DNA from: Blepharisma japonicum | Lineage: Eukaryota; Ciliophora; Heterotrichea; Heterotrichida; Blepharismidae | Direction of reading: 5' to 3' | Assembly: GCA_949751835.1 (NCBI GenBank) | Contig: CATKHK010000035.1 | Location: forward strand, 310,001 to 374,000 | DNA length: 64,000 nucleotides | Shown: piece after piece, positions 10,340 through 20,697 of the stretch | Layout of the letters: each line of letters begins with the position of its first letter | Numbering within the stretch: the stretch's first letter is position 1 | The notes under the pieces: model-generated | What the model saw: the letters and a program-made list of their open reading frames with translations, nothing else | Database searches by the model: none | What the model was told of the DNA's origin: nothing | Position numbers and translations under genes: made by a program

Positions 10340-11320
10340 TTAATAATTTGCATACTCCTCTCGATGCTTCTCATGTGCAATATGAATTAATTTCACTGAT
10401 GCAACAGCTGCATTTCCAACTTTTCTGAATCTTCTCCTTGTATTAAATTCTCTTATCTTCATACTAACCTCAGGCATATTAGTGCGAGGGGTGTTTTCTC
10501 CAGTCATCCAAGGATGCCTCAAAACTTCTTCAGCATTAAATCGTTGTCTAGGATTAACTTGCAGCAAATTGGAAATTAAATCTTTTGCCATGCTAGAAAT
10601 ATCATCCCAATAAGGTGACGTGAATTCATATTGTCCTCTTTTAATCATGTCAAATAATTTCTCATTATTGTCTTCAAAAAAAGGTGGAAATCCGCACAGC
10701 ATTATATATAAAATGACCCCTACACTCCAATAATCGACTTCTAGGCCGTATCCTCGGGCTTCTATTATTTCTGGTGCTACATAGCCAGGAGTTCCACAAG
10801 CAGTCGTCATTAAATCGTCATCATAAAATCGTGCCAAGCCAAAATCTGTGATTTTTAAGATTCCGCCTTCATCTGCTGATGAAAGCAAAAGATTTTCTGG
10901 CTTTAAATCTCTATGCACTATCCCCATATCATGGCAGTATTTAATTGCTTCAACAACTGGACGAATGGTATCTGCAGCTTCTTTTTCACTATAATGGTCT
11001 TTTTCAACGATTTTTTCGAATAATTCGCCACCACTCATGATTTCCATGACAAAATTCAAATATCGAGGCTCATCAAAGACTTCGTAAGTGCGGACAATAT
11101 TTGGGTGGTCCACTTGAGAGATTATGTCTATTTCTAGCTGTAGGTTTGTAATTTCATCTTGTCCAAGCTTGGATTTATCAATAGACTTAATAGCAAACTC
11201 TTCACCAGTTGATTTATTTACAGCTCTTCACACTTTTCCGAAAGTCCCTTCCCCAAGCTGTTCAATGATTGTGTAGAAATTTTTCATAGCATCATCACGA
11301 TTTTCAACTCGTCGGTACAT
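10340..11320 (-). CDS. Ca2+/calmodulin-dependent-type Ser/Thr kinase
   Basis: 326 residues starting MYRRVENRDD at 11320. The glycine loop LGEGTFGKVWRA contains a Trp encoded by TGA (near 11229), so under the standard code the first 69 residues would be lost. All catalytic elements are present: FAIKSIDK, HRDLKPENLLL, ITDFGLA, ACGTPGYVAPEI, DYWSVGVILY. The tail after the kinase (RRRFRKVGNAAVASVKLI) is a basic amphipathic helix like calmodulin-binding autoinhibitory segments. There are no EF-hands, which separates it from the CDPKs common in ciliates. Ends in TAA. Calmodulin binding is inferred. Confidence 0.88.
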
Positions 11321-11603
11321 ATTTTTAAAAAAACCATTTTGGACATAAATTGAAAAGTCAATTTACTTAAATTTTTCAGAATCTGTATTAAAATGAGAGG
11401 CAAATTATCTTTAGCTTTATTTCTAAATTTTCGCCAAAAAAATAACTGAGAAAATAAAGCTTTAAAATTTGTAATTAATGCTGCTTAATTCATGGAGTTC
11501 AATTAAATTGCTATTTTTAAGTCAAATAAACAATTTATTTATCTCATAATACAAAATGATGAAAAAATAGTGGCTAAATTTTATTTCGAATAGGCATATA
11601 TAA

Positions 11604-11912
11604 ATGTTAGGGTTTCAAGCTAGAAGATTTAAGCACTTTTTGCTGACATATAAGTATGTTGAAGGAATGGTTGATAAGAGAGCTCCTTACAGAGACGCTC
11701 ACATAGCTCATGCAAGAGCATATGAGCCAAGAGGCTTAGTTCTTATAGGAGCTTTGCAAAATCCAATCGACACTGGAGTACTTTTATTCGAGGGAGAAGA
11801 AAAAATGATTAAAGATTATGCTCAAAATGATCCATATGTAATTAATCGGCTTGTTACAGACTATACAATAAGAGAAATCATGATCGTTGCTGGAAGTCTC
11901 CTGAAGAAGTAA
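11604..11912 (+). CDS. YciI-like (YCII-related domain) protein
   Basis: 102 residues forming one compact ferredoxin-like domain: HFLLTYKYVEGMVDKRAPYRDAH, the RGLVLIGAL strand, GVLLFEG and NDPYVINRLVTDYTIREI. The His and Asp of the bacterial YciI pocket (H in DAHIAH, D in NDPYV) are present. The family is small and its catalytic role is poorly defined. The first residues LGFQARRFKHF could act as a weak mitochondrial presequence (inference). Ends in TAA. Confidence 0.85.
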   Translation: MLGFQARRFKHFLLTYKYVEGMVDKRAPYRDAHIAHARAYEPRGLVLIGALQNPIDTGVLLFEGEEKMIKDYAQNDPYVINRLVTDYTIREIMIVAGSLLKK

Positions 11913-12023
11913 GAATATTTTCTTCTAATTAATCCAGAGCCAATTCAAATCTTTTGGTCTTAATTTTATATAATCCTCAATAGAAACTCTAATAAAGTGC
12001 GCGCTTTAAATCCTACATACTAA

Positions 12024-12299
12024 ATGGTTATTTATATAAATATGCAATCAGTATTGAAGTTCGTAGGACAAGGAGGAGATCCAGGTCAAGCTATGATTTC
12101 TGAAATCAAAAGCTATAATAAAATGATGTCTGCCTGCTTTGATGAATGCATCACCTCTCTATATGATAAATCTCTTAATGATGAAGAAAAAGGATGCTTA
12201 GATCGCTGCTACAGAAAAACTGTTCGAACCCACTCAAAATTTGTGAATTCCATAAATTACATCAACTTAGAACGTGCAGAAGGAGCCCCTAATGTTTAA
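12024..12299 (+). CDS. Small TIM chaperone (Tim9/Tim10/Tim8/Tim13 family)
   Basis: Up to 91 residues; a second in-frame ATG at 12042 (MQSVLKF) is an equally good start. The twin CX3C signature is present, CFDEC and CLDRC, separated by 16 residues, with the flanking helices expected of intermembrane-space TIM chaperones. These hexameric chaperones escort hydrophobic proteins from TOM to TIM22/SAM. I cannot place it in one subfamily. Ends in TAA, 36 bp before the convergent protease gene. Confidence 0.85.
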   Translation: MVIYINMQSVLKFVGQGGDPGQAMISEIKSYNKMMSACFDECITSLYDKSLNDEEKGCLDRCYRKTVRTHSKFVNSINYINLERAEGAPNV

Positions 12300-12335
12300 A
12301 TCCCACACATTATTTAAATCTATTTTATAAAAGCC

Positions 12336-13073
12336 TTAGTATAATATAAGACCCCAAACCATCTACATAACTCTTACCATAGCACATAAATCAAACGCCA
12401 TGTGCCCACAGACAACAGTTAACAATCCGTATCTTTCTTTCAGTTCTTGCATTAATATACCAACTACAAAAGTTACAGTAAACCCTAAAATCGACTGATA
12501 AATTCCCACAAATCTGATGCAAACGAACTAAATAACCCTTACAAAGTGATAATTCGCATACAGAGCCGAAATAATCCACTTATAGTCTGCTGGTAAACTT
12601 TTTACCAAAAACACTCTTCAGAAGCATTCTTCAATTCCCGGATTGACAATAGAAAAATACACAGCAAAGAGCAAAGGATTTAGAATATTTTCACAATCCA
12701 TAGCAAAATCATTGCAAACCATCCCTTCCAACCCCATAATCCAGAGGAAGAAAGGCTTGTATTTTAAGAACACAAAGGTCACGGGACCCATTACAAATAA
12801 AACAATCGCTGTAGAGGCACAAAGCCCGTACAGTAGCTCTCGTAATGGATCTTTTAGCTCGCCTGCTGTATAATCAAGGAGATGAGCGTCAGTAAATAAT
12901 ACCTTATAAGCTAGAGGAAGAGAAGCCAGCACAATGTGGAAGAGAATTATTGTCAGCCATGCATTGTGATAATAGTAGAGACCAAATGCTACACATGGTA
13001 ATGGACATAATGCAAAGAGGATTAATAAAACTGTTTGTATGCGGCTGGGTCTTTGACGGCTCTCTTTAACCAT
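12336..13073 (-). CDS. CPBP-family intramembrane metalloprotease (2 introns)
   Basis: 235 residues from three exons: 13073-12543, 12527-12378 and 12362-12336, ending in TAA. Multi-span membrane protein. The CPBP (CaaX protease/bacteriocin-processing) motifs follow in order: GIEECFWRVF (EExxxR, its Trp from TGA at 12618), a conserved His in ALYANYHFF, and GHMAFDLCA. The first intron (12528-12542) falls just after the second motif and removes an in-frame TAG. The second (12363-12377) is inferred from the same 15-nt pattern; if it is not used, the protein would end at TAG 12363. Substrate unknown; RCE1-like CaaX cleavage is possible but the motif is nearer the general CPBP group. Confidence 0.8.
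12363..12377 (-). other. 15-nt intron (CPBP gene, intron 2)
   Basis: On the coding strand GTAAGAGTTATGTAG: GT...AG, A at position 10, phase 0, with the terminal TAG in frame. Removal joins CAM to MVWGLILY and a TAA. Less certain than intron 1 because a short C-terminus has no family landmark. Confidence 0.6.
12528..12542 (-). other. 15-nt intron (CPBP gene, intron 1)
   Basis: Coding strand GTAAGGGTTATTTAG, phase 0. Splicing restores continuous reading between the second and third CPBP motifs (ANYHF to FVCIRF). A at position 10 as in all other introns here. Confidence 0.9.
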
Positions 13074-13470
13074 AGATGGATGGTATTATTATCGTCGAGA
13101 TTTAAAATTGATATGACGTCACATTTTGGCAAGAGAGAAAATTTGTCTTGTGGTGAATTTATTTATTAAGAATTTGAAAAATTTAATTTCAAATTGATTT
13201 TTAAATGTTTTTTTGATTCGAAACTATTAATAAAAAAGATTCTTGTACCTTATAATCTTTAAATGTTAAAACTACCATTATTCTCATATAATTCCTTTTT
13301 AAACAAATTTAAATCAAAAGCTCATGTATTTCTTCCATTTTATTTTTTAAATTCTAATTTAAATCGATATCTTAATTAACCATTTTCTTGAGTCTATATT
13401 AAGTAATCTAATTTAAATTTCAATTCCCTTAAAATTTTAGATTGCTATACGTTATGATTAATTATAAAAA
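13074..13470. other. Divergent intergenic region
   Basis: 397 bp of AT-rich DNA between the starts of the CPBP protease (minus) and the Lys/Glu-rich protein (plus), so it must hold both promoters. There is one palindromic TGACGTCA at 13114-13121, 41 bp upstream of the protease start. No small gene seen. Confidence 0.4.
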
Positions 13471-14964
13471 ATGGAGTGGACAGAGATAGAAGCAGGAATT
13501 GAGCACATGATCGATGAAAAGCTACAAGATCTCTATTCAACTGTGAAAAATCAACGTTTACTAATTGAAGAATTGCTCCTAAAATTATCTGTTGAACATA
13601 ACGAAAAACCAGCAAAGCTTAAGCCAGGTCTTAGTATAAATCTTGATAATCTTGCTGAAAAAGAACCAAAAAGGCCAAGCACAACCAGAGCCAGTATTGG
13701 AAGAACAGTTCATTTAGCTCCACGTCCATCAACTGGCAATGAAGAAGGAAAAAAAAAGCTTGAGGAAGATCGTAAAAAGAAAGAAGAAACCAAAAAATTG
13801 CGTGATGATGATTTAAAGAAAAAACGTGAAGAAGATGATTTAAAGAAAAAGCAGTTGATGGAAGAGAAAAAGAAAGAGCAGGCTAGAATTGCTGAAGAAA
13901 AAAAGAAAAAAGACGAAGAAGCCAAAGAAAAGAAAAGGTTACTTGAAGCTGAGAAAAAGCGAATTGCAGATGAGGAGAAAAAGAAAAAAGAAGAGGAGGC
14001 AAAGTTTAAACAACAAGAGGCTGAGAATAAGAAAAAAGCTGAAGCTGCTAAGAAACAGCAAGAAGAAAGCAAGAAAGTTGAAGCCAAAAAAGCTCTAGAG
14101 CTTAAAAAAGCTGAGGAAAAGAAAAAAGCTGAAGAAAGCAAAAAGAAAGTTGAAGAAGATAAAAAGAAATTTGAAGAAGCAAAGAAAAAAGCAGAAGAAG
14201 AAAAGAAAAGCAGAGCAGAACCAAAGAGAAATCATGAAGATATTAAGAAAAAGCTTGAAGAAAAGAAAAAACAGCCAGCAAAAAAGCAACTAAAGCATGA
14301 AGAGGAGAAAAAAGAAGATGCTGTTGAAGAAGTAAAAGAAAATCCAAGCTCTGATGAATGCCAAGCTGAGGAATCATGCAAAAGTGAAGAACCAATTCCA
14401 AGCACTCTTGAAGAAATCGAAACCCTTATATCTCAACTTAAAACTGATTATAAAGAAGAAGAGCTCACAGAAGCCAGTGCTTATATTTTATCTCCAGCTT
14501 CAATCAGTGCCTTAAGCCTCCTCGCCACAATGGACGATGGAAAATTCTACCTTGACACATTTCCAGATAAACAAGTAATTTGGGCTTTCCGAGTTTTCTT
14601 CCAATTAATGAAGCAAACACTTCCAGTAGACGATACAGCCGCATGGGAACAATGCCGAGAATTTTTCCTCGACATTAAAAACAAGGATGCCCACGAAGGT
14701 AAAGCTATCAACGATGTAATTATCGAAAAAATCCAAACTTTTGATTTTTCCCAAGAAAACCTCGATTTGCTTGAAAATCTTGTCACAGGAAATCAGCAAA
14801 ACCTTAACCCTCAAAAATACACCGATATCTGTGCATTAACTGGACTTATCATGTTTACTGTCAGAGAAGCGTTAATTTTTGGTGGAATTGCGAAAGGCTC
14901 CACTCCAGTCTCCAACATTTATGAAAGGCTTCTTCATAAAAAATCAAAATTGCAGGAGGCATAA
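13471..14964 (+). CDS. Lys/Glu-rich long-helix protein with helical C-terminal domain
   Basis: 497 residues, not recognised. Residues 1-45 are a short helix (IEHMIDEKLQDLYSTVK). Residues ~90-285 are almost only Lys, Glu, Ala, Asp and Arg with i/i+4 charge pairs, as in single stable alpha-helices or long coiled coils. After an acidic linker, residues ~315-497 form a normal-composition helical domain (LSLLATMDDGKFYLDTFPDK, then WAFRVFFQLM and REALIFGGIAKGS). A long rigid spacer with a folded end suits a cytoskeletal or basal-body linker, but that is inference. It is convergent with the next gene, leaving 22 bp between stops. Confidence 0.75.
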   Translation: MEWTEIEAGIEHMIDEKLQDLYSTVKNQRLLIEELLLKLSVEHNEKPAKLKPGLSINLDNLAEKEPKRPSTTRASIGRTVHLAPRPSTGNEEGKKKLEEDRKKKEETKKLRDDDLKKKREEDDLKKKQLMEEKKKEQARIAEEKKKKDEEAKEKKRLLEAEKKRIADEEKKKKEEEAKFKQQEAENKKKAEAAKKQQEESKKVEAKKALELKKAEEKKKAEESKKKVEEDKKKFEEAKKKAEEEKKSRAEPKRNHEDIKKKLEEKKKQPAKKQLKHEEEKKEDAVEEVKENPSSDECQAEESCKSEEPIPSTLEEIETLISQLKTDYKEEELTEASAYILSPASISALSLLATMDDGKFYLDTFPDKQVIWAFRVFFQLMKQTLPVDDTAAWEQCREFFLDIKNKDAHEGKAINDVIIEKIQTFDFSQENLDLLENLVTGNQQNLNPQKYTDICALTGLIMFTVREALIFGGIAKGSTPVSNIYERLLHKKSKLQEA

Positions 14965-14986
14965 TTTAATGGATTAAATCTTTAAA

Positions 14987-16477
14987 TTAACTATTGATTG
15001 AGTCTGAGATTAAATCATCTCTTGCGTTCCTAAATATTTCTTGATCACTTGCATTCTTGGAAGGAAAGACAATGTTGAAATTAGTTTCTTTATTTATGGC
15101 TTTCCAGAGGCCGAATAGTCTTTTCTTGAGATTGCCCAGCTCAATGTGCAGGCTTTCTTGTTTTTCTTCGAATTTTGATTTTGTAGCATTTGCTTTAGGC
15201 TTTAAATCTTCGATTCTTGGCTTGCCTGGGCCTTCAGCATCACCTTTGACTTTATCTTGTCGCTGGAAGAATTCAGAGAGTTTATAGAAATTGGAATTTA
15301 TATTGACGTCTAGGTTTTCAATATTTTCTCTTAATGCTTCAACTTGATACCAAGATCCTTTGAGCCATTGATCAAAGTCAACTTTGGCAGTTCCGAAAAG
15401 CTCATTTTGTTTTGCTTGGTCAGTAGTTCTATAAGTTTTAATATACCTCCTAGCTTTATCATTAAGATCGACTAAACTTTGGTTTAGTGATATAGTCACG
15501 TCATTCATCATCACAAAATTATCTGAAAATTTTTCAATTGTTTGTAGTAGATTTTTTACTTTTTCATTGAGCGCTGTAAGTTCTTTGGCTGGATCTGCTG
15601 CGTTTCTATAAGCTTCAATGCTAGCTAAATCTGAAGATAGTTTTTCATGCTGATTTTTTAAAGATAATAATTCTTGTTTGAAAAAGACTTCAAGCTGCCT
15701 ATGTTTATAATCCAAATATTCATTGAGCTCAGAAATAGAGTCATCAACCCTATGATTTAATTCTTCTAATAGCCAATTATCTCCACCTTTTCCACCATAA
15801 AGGGCATGGTCTTCCAACGCAGTTTCTACCTGCCCAATATCATCTTTAACTCTTGATCTTGCATTGCTGGACCTTTCTTCTAAATTTCCAATTTCTTTAA
15901 AATTTCCTTTAATGAACTCCCCATGCAGCTCAGTGACTTCTTTTTTGACTTCTTGGACTTCATTTTCCAGATCTTGCATGGTTTTAAGCATCTCTTCTCT
16001 GCTAGAAACTTCTTGCTTTTTCAAAGTAACTTTTTGTTTTGCTGCTATAGAATTTGAATGAGTTTCAATGTCAGTCAATGTTTTCTGCATTTCTGAGAGT
16101 GGACGGACTCCAGCTCCTTCACCATCAGCAAGAGACGTTGGGATTTGAATGCTCTGAGATTGAGCATTGATTTCTTTGACGAGCTTCTGCTGCTCAGCAC
16201 AATGAATTTCTAAGTCACAAATATCAGAAACGAGGGTTTTGGCTTCACCTTCGAGTTCTAAAACATTGTCTATTTGACCTATTAGTTGTAAGAGAGGGAT
16301 AAATGTGTCGTGCTGAAGCTGGAGGTTAGCAACCACATCTTCAAGAAGAGTTAGACGCTGGAGAAGCGGGTCAGCAGGACGCTGTTGAATAGGGCGAGGA
16401 GCAGATTTTTTTTGAGGTGAAGAGGATTGGGAAGGAGGGCGAAATGAGGTTGATTTTTTGGCCGGAGCAAAACTCAT
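14987..16477 (-). CDS. Coiled-coil protein with Ser/Pro-rich N-terminus
   Basis: 496 residues, not recognised. Residues 1-40 are basic Ser/Pro/Gln-rich and unstructured. From ~40 on the sequence is predicted helix with heptad-like hydrophobic spacing (LLQRLTLLEDVVANLQLQ, LLEELNHRVDDSISELNEYL, LRENIENLDVNINSNFYKL). There are no membrane segments or Cys-based motifs. Structural, probably cytoskeletal (inference). One ATG fits the start; ends in TAA. Confidence 0.7.
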   Translation of the reverse strand: MSFAPAKKSTSFRPPSQSSSPQKKSAPRPIQQRPADPLLQRLTLLEDVVANLQLQHDTFIPLLQLIGQIDNVLELEGEAKTLVSDICDLEIHCAEQQKLVKEINAQSQSIQIPTSLADGEGAGVRPLSEMQKTLTDIETHSNSIAAKQKVTLKKQEVSSREEMLKTMQDLENEVQEVKKEVTELHGEFIKGNFKEIGNLEERSSNARSRVKDDIGQVETALEDHALYGGKGGDNWLLEELNHRVDDSISELNEYLDYKHRQLEVFFKQELLSLKNQHEKLSSDLASIEAYRNAADPAKELTALNEKVKNLLQTIEKFSDNFVMMNDVTISLNQSLVDLNDKARRYIKTYRTTDQAKQNELFGTAKVDFDQWLKGSWYQVEALRENIENLDVNINSNFYKLSEFFQRQDKVKGDAEGPGKPRIEDLKPKANATKSKFEEKQESLHIELGNLKKRLFGLWKAINKETNFNIVFPSKNASDQEIFRNARDDLISDSINS

Positions 16478-16901
16478 TATATGGAAATTTTAGAATGAGT
16501 CAATTTTGGATATAAATTTAATTTAAAAAATACAAGTAATGGAAGTAAATTTTAATTTGCAAAAGTACAGTAAGAAATAAAATTATTATACAGAAAATAT
16601 GAAAGAAAAATATTTTAATTAGAATTGAGAGGAATATTAGTTTAATAATTAGTAGGACAAGAAATGATATTAATTTCTAGGTTTCCTTTGAATTTATTAT
16701 TTCCAAAATTCCTTATCCAGTCTATAAATTCTTGTATTTCGTATTCTGACACTTTTCTAAATAAAAATCACACCCACAAATATGGATTTAAATACACATA
16801 CAATTCTAATACTTAAAATCAATGTGGCTAATTATAATCACCCATTATAAAATTTCTCTAGCATTATTTTTCAAAATATTGCATAATAATTAAAAAAATA
16901 A
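16478..16901. other. Divergent intergenic region
   Basis: 424 bp AT-rich sequence between the starts of the coiled-coil gene (minus) and the small gene at 16902 (plus). No motif or RNA gene recognised. Confidence 0.4.
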
Positions 16902-17297
16902 ATGTTTGAAGTACCTATAGTTGCTCGCTCCCAATCTTGCTTTGAAAGAAATATTTCATCGCCTCTTGCTGATATAATAGAAGAAAATTATGAAAATGAA
17001 TGCATTCAGCCTAAAGAAGAAAAAGCTATAATATGAAATTTGCTACGAGAAAAAGAAGAAGATGCTCACCTAATTAAAATGCTCAAAGAATATTCGTTTT
17101 CATTGCAAAAGAAAATAGATAGCATGAAATGATCTTTGGAGGTTCTAAATAATGAATGCGAATCATTGAAGAATGCATTGACTGAAAATGATAATAGTCT
17201 TAGTATCAAATCAAACGGGCTATTTGCCAAAGCAATTGAAGCTAGAAATAGAAAAGCAAGCTTTTCAGGGAATTCGAGTAATGAAAATAATATTTAA
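16902..17297 (+). CDS. Small coiled-coil protein of unknown function
   Basis: 131 residues, visible only when two TGA codons are read as Trp (IIWNLLREKEED and SMKWSLEVLNNE); under the standard code it falls into three short pieces. The N-terminal 45 residues are polar; residues ~45-105 form a charged heptad-like helix; the tail is Ser/Asn-rich. ATG preceded by AAAAAATAA, stop TAA. Codon use and an unbroken frame of 131 codons in AT-rich DNA support it being real. No family recognised. Confidence 0.65.
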
Positions 17298-17445
17298 AGA
17301 TAGCATTGATAACTAGAATCATTATTTTAAACTTGAATAATCCAGTAAGATAAATAAATGGCAAATATAAATTGAATTAACTGCAAAAAGGAATTTTCAA
17401 AATTAAAATGAAATATTTTTATTAGAAAAATTTACAAAAATAAAG

Positions 17446-19149
17446 TTACTCACCAATCGCTAAATCACTCTCCCTTAGCATTTTATTTTTCTCATCTTGA
17501 GGAAATTCCATATATTTTACACCTTGGGCATCTTTTTTCTGTATTGTCCCATCAGTAAAGACTGTTTCTTCTTCTCCATCAGCGAATACACATTTTATAG
17601 TCCCATCAGGAAAAGTTATTTCTCTTGTACCATCTGGAAAATGCTTCTCTATTTGTCCATTAGAAAACTTATAAATTTGAAGTCCATCTGGCATAGTTGT
17701 TTGTGTGGTTTGTGCTTCAGAATAGAAATATATAATTTTTCCATCAGGGAAATTTTGTTTTATATCATTATTTGAATAATAAACCACACTATAACCATTC
17801 GGGAAAATTTCTCTTCTGACACCATTTGTGAATAAAATTTCTTTTTTGCCATCAGAATAAACTCGTTGAATTTTTCCATCATCTGTTTTAGATTCACTTA
17901 TAATTTTAGGAAGGCTGTCTTGTCTTCTGTGATTCCCTTCATGAAATTCTTGATTTGGAGGTTTTTTCTGTGGGCTGATTTTATAATTATCTTCATTTAT
18001 TTCTTTTTCTGGTTTATTTTCATAAAACCTTACTTTTTTATTAAGCTCATCTATATGCTTTTTAAGCTTGTCTATAATTTCTTCATATTTTGCATCTTTG
18101 GTTTTCGCTGCATCTTGCAGTCTTTGAACAGCCCTTTTTAGTGACTCGACTTCATCTTCTTTGCTATTATTTTTTTTGCCATTCATATGGATTTTCTTTA
18201 TTTCTTCTTTTTTTCAACTTTCAAATTCGTCCATTTCTTTTTTCTTCATGACATGAAAAGCTTTTTCTTCCTCTTCAAGCTTTTTCTTTCTTTTTTCTAA
18301 TTCATCTGCAATGGATTTTAATTTCAAACTTTCTTTTTTGAATTTTTCAATCTGCATCGCCAATTCAGTTTTCTCAGCTCTTTCAGTATTAAGTGTTTCT
18401 AGTTTTCTGACTTTTTTCACTGGAGTTGTATTTTTTGAAAATAATTTATCTCCAATTGATGAAGATCGCTGCAAAATATTAGTAGATTGTAATGGTCTAA
18501 TTTTAGGTGAGGAAACAGCTCGAATTTGGCTGCACAATTGTCCTTCGCCTCTTTTCAGAAATGGGGGCGATTTTTCTCTATTTTTTGCGCTGCTTTTATT
18601 TTCTCTCTGTGTTTCTTCTGTAGTCTCACTAGTCCTCACGATATTTGATAATTTCAGCTCCAAAGTCTTTTTTGGCATTTGTTGAATTACCCCTCCCGAT
18701 AATTTTCTCTTCTGATTTTCTTTTTTCGGCATTTCTTCTACTTTTTTCACAGGAATTCTATTATTGACTACTTTTTTACCATTCTCTTTATTAAGCTGCT
18801 CTTCCAATAATTCTTCAAAAGTTTTTTGGACCTGTTTAACCGGCACATCATCATATGGATTTTTTGGTCTTTCTTGTCTTTCTGGACTTTCTTTGGCTTC
18901 CCTTCTGCTGCTTAAAGGGGGAGACATACTTCTAAATGTTTGTCCTAGTGGCGATCTGATGCTTTGTAGTTCTAAATTCGGAGATAATATCGGATTATTT
19001 AAAGATTGTAATGAAGGATCTTGAAGAGGGTTAGAGGCATTTGCCGGTGATCCAGTCGGGTATAAAGAAGCCAAAAATCTAAGATAGCTTGCTTGGATTT
19101 CCAGCACTTTAGCAGGGTCGTAATTGTAAGATTCCCAATTCGCAGACAT
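17446..19149 (-). CDS. SAS4: Centriole assembly protein SAS-4/CPAP (CENPJ) homologue
   Basis: 567 residues with TGA at 18214-18216 read as Trp; otherwise it would appear as two adjacent genes. Residues ~109-119 carry KTFEELLEEQL, a short motif of the CPAP/SAS-4 family. A coiled-coil runs from about 270 to 380. Residues ~421-551 are the C-terminal TCP (T-complex protein 10) domain: a beta-sheet of repeated '-DGxxxxxFxNG/PDG' turns (SDGKKEILFTNG, FPDGTREITFPDG, FADGEEETVFTDG). This domain binds STIL/Ana2-like partners and SAS-4 delivers tubulin and pericentriolar factors to new centrioles. It is shorter than the human protein (over 1300 residues). The docking-complex gene lies 36 bp upstream on the same strand. 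Confidence 0.88.
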
Positions 19150-19185
19150 TTCTAGTTCCGTTATAAATAATAATTTATACTAAGT

Positions 19186-20697
19186 TTATACATGCAATTT
19201 AGGTTTATTTTTTCCTTCTGCGGATACTGGTTTTGGCGAATAGCTTGACCAGTCGATTTCTTCCTTCATGATTTTGAGGGCTTTATTAATGAAATCTTTA
19301 CGTTTCAGCGGGGTTGCAAATTCTTCTTGGGTCGTCTCTTCTTTTTCTTCAAGATATGCAAACTGGTTAGCTAACAAAGAAACAGGCGGGATATCGAATT
19401 CCTTAGGAGGTAAAGAATGAACTGGGACTGCTTTTAAGGCTGGAGATGCTTCTTCGTGAAGGAAAGAATTGCAGACTGTAAGTTGAGTGATTAAATCTTC
19501 TAGTAGGCCTAGTTGATCCTGAACATTTTCAATATCGGTTTCATCCTTGATATTGGGCGGCTTCTCCAGTCTAGTTTTTAAGTTGGCTGAATTTAAGAGC
19601 TCATGAATCATTTTTATATATGTGTTTAACGCTAATACTGAGCTTTCTATGCATACTGATTTTTCATATTCAATTGTACTTCTTTCCTGCAATTTTTTAT
19701 TTTCGTTCTCGACCTTTAGCATTTGATCCTTCAATGTCTGCTCATGTCCTGTTTTATTTTCATTATTTATCTTAATTTCTTTATTAAGTCTGTTACAGAC
19801 TTCTTCAAGAAATTCGATTTCTGAGTTAAGATTTGTCAAATTCGAAAGCATTTCGTGCTGCTGTTCTTCACTTTTAATGAAAACAGTCACTACATCGTCA
19901 TAGCTGTCATATCCTGTTGCTAAACGAATTTCAAAAAAACCGCTTTTCATTGTTTTAATTTTTCTTAAATATTGATCAAGGTTTTTTCTCTTTTCTTTGC
20001 ATTTCTCTTTTCAAATATTTTCTGTCTTCTTTAGCACTGCATTTGATACTGCCATATCGTTGGCGATATTTGCGCTTTGCTTGAGCCTTTCTTCAAGTTC
20101 TTTATCATAATCTTTTTTCTGATTTTTTTTCTCTTTGATAGCTTCACTGAGTTCTTCCATCCTACTAATGTACTTGCTTTTTATATTTGCGCTCTGTGCC
20201 CGAATTCTTATAGCTCTTTTTTGAACTGCTTCTTGGTAAAATGAATTCTCTCCGACTTCTTCATGCAGTTCTCCAGCTTTTACAGAGGAAAATGAAATAT
20301 CGTTTTGTAGTCTTTTAAACATATCTTTGTATAGAATTCTTTCACGTCTTAGAACGTTGATTTCTCCTTTTAAATTTTCATTTTCAGTTTGAGTTTCATT
20401 CAGATATTTTGTCTCTAACTGCAATTGTTTTTCGAGTTTTTTTATTTCCCGAGTTATACCTACTGAGGACATTGGTATTGGAGTAGACGAACGAGCTGGA
20501 AGGCCAGGTCTTGATAAATCTTCAGCGGTGATACGTATACGGCCATCAAGAACAGATGATTGTCGTTTTTCTTTTTCGAGCTGAAATGTAAAAATTTCTA
20601 GTTGGCGTTGGAGCTGGTCTGCGTTAGATTCATGGTTTTGTGAACTTTTATGTGATGCTAAGGAATATGATGAGTGTGGCCTACGCTTGTGTTCCAT
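19186..20697 (-). CDS. ODAD1: Outer dynein arm docking complex coiled-coil subunit (CCDC114/CCDC63/ODA1 type)
   Basis: 503 residues, TGA at 20011-20013 read as Trp joining the two halves. Almost entirely coiled coil. The diagnostic part is near residue 255: FFEIRLATGYDSYDDVVTVF followed by IKSEEQQHEML, NLNSEIEFLEE, the signature of the ODA1/CCDC114/CCDC63 family, which anchors outer dynein arms on axonemal doublet microtubules. The length is close to the family's (about 550-670). ATG at 20697, TAA at 19186. The SAS-4 gene starts only 36 bp further on the same strand. Confidence 0.85.

Noticed and set aside
13114-13121. Palindrome TGACGTCA resembling a CREB site upstream of the CPBP gene
   Set aside because: A single 8-base match without a known bZIP regulator here; kept only as a note in the intergenic feature.
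13710-14289. Phe/Ser-rich minus-strand frames
   Set aside because: Antisense shadows of the Lys/Glu-rich helix, where AAA/GAA codons read as TTT/TTC.
17446-20697. Four separate short coiled-coil genes, broken by TGA
   Set aside because: Reading TGA as Trp gives two intact genes with family-level matches (SAS-4 and docking subunit), so the breaks are artefacts of the standard code.
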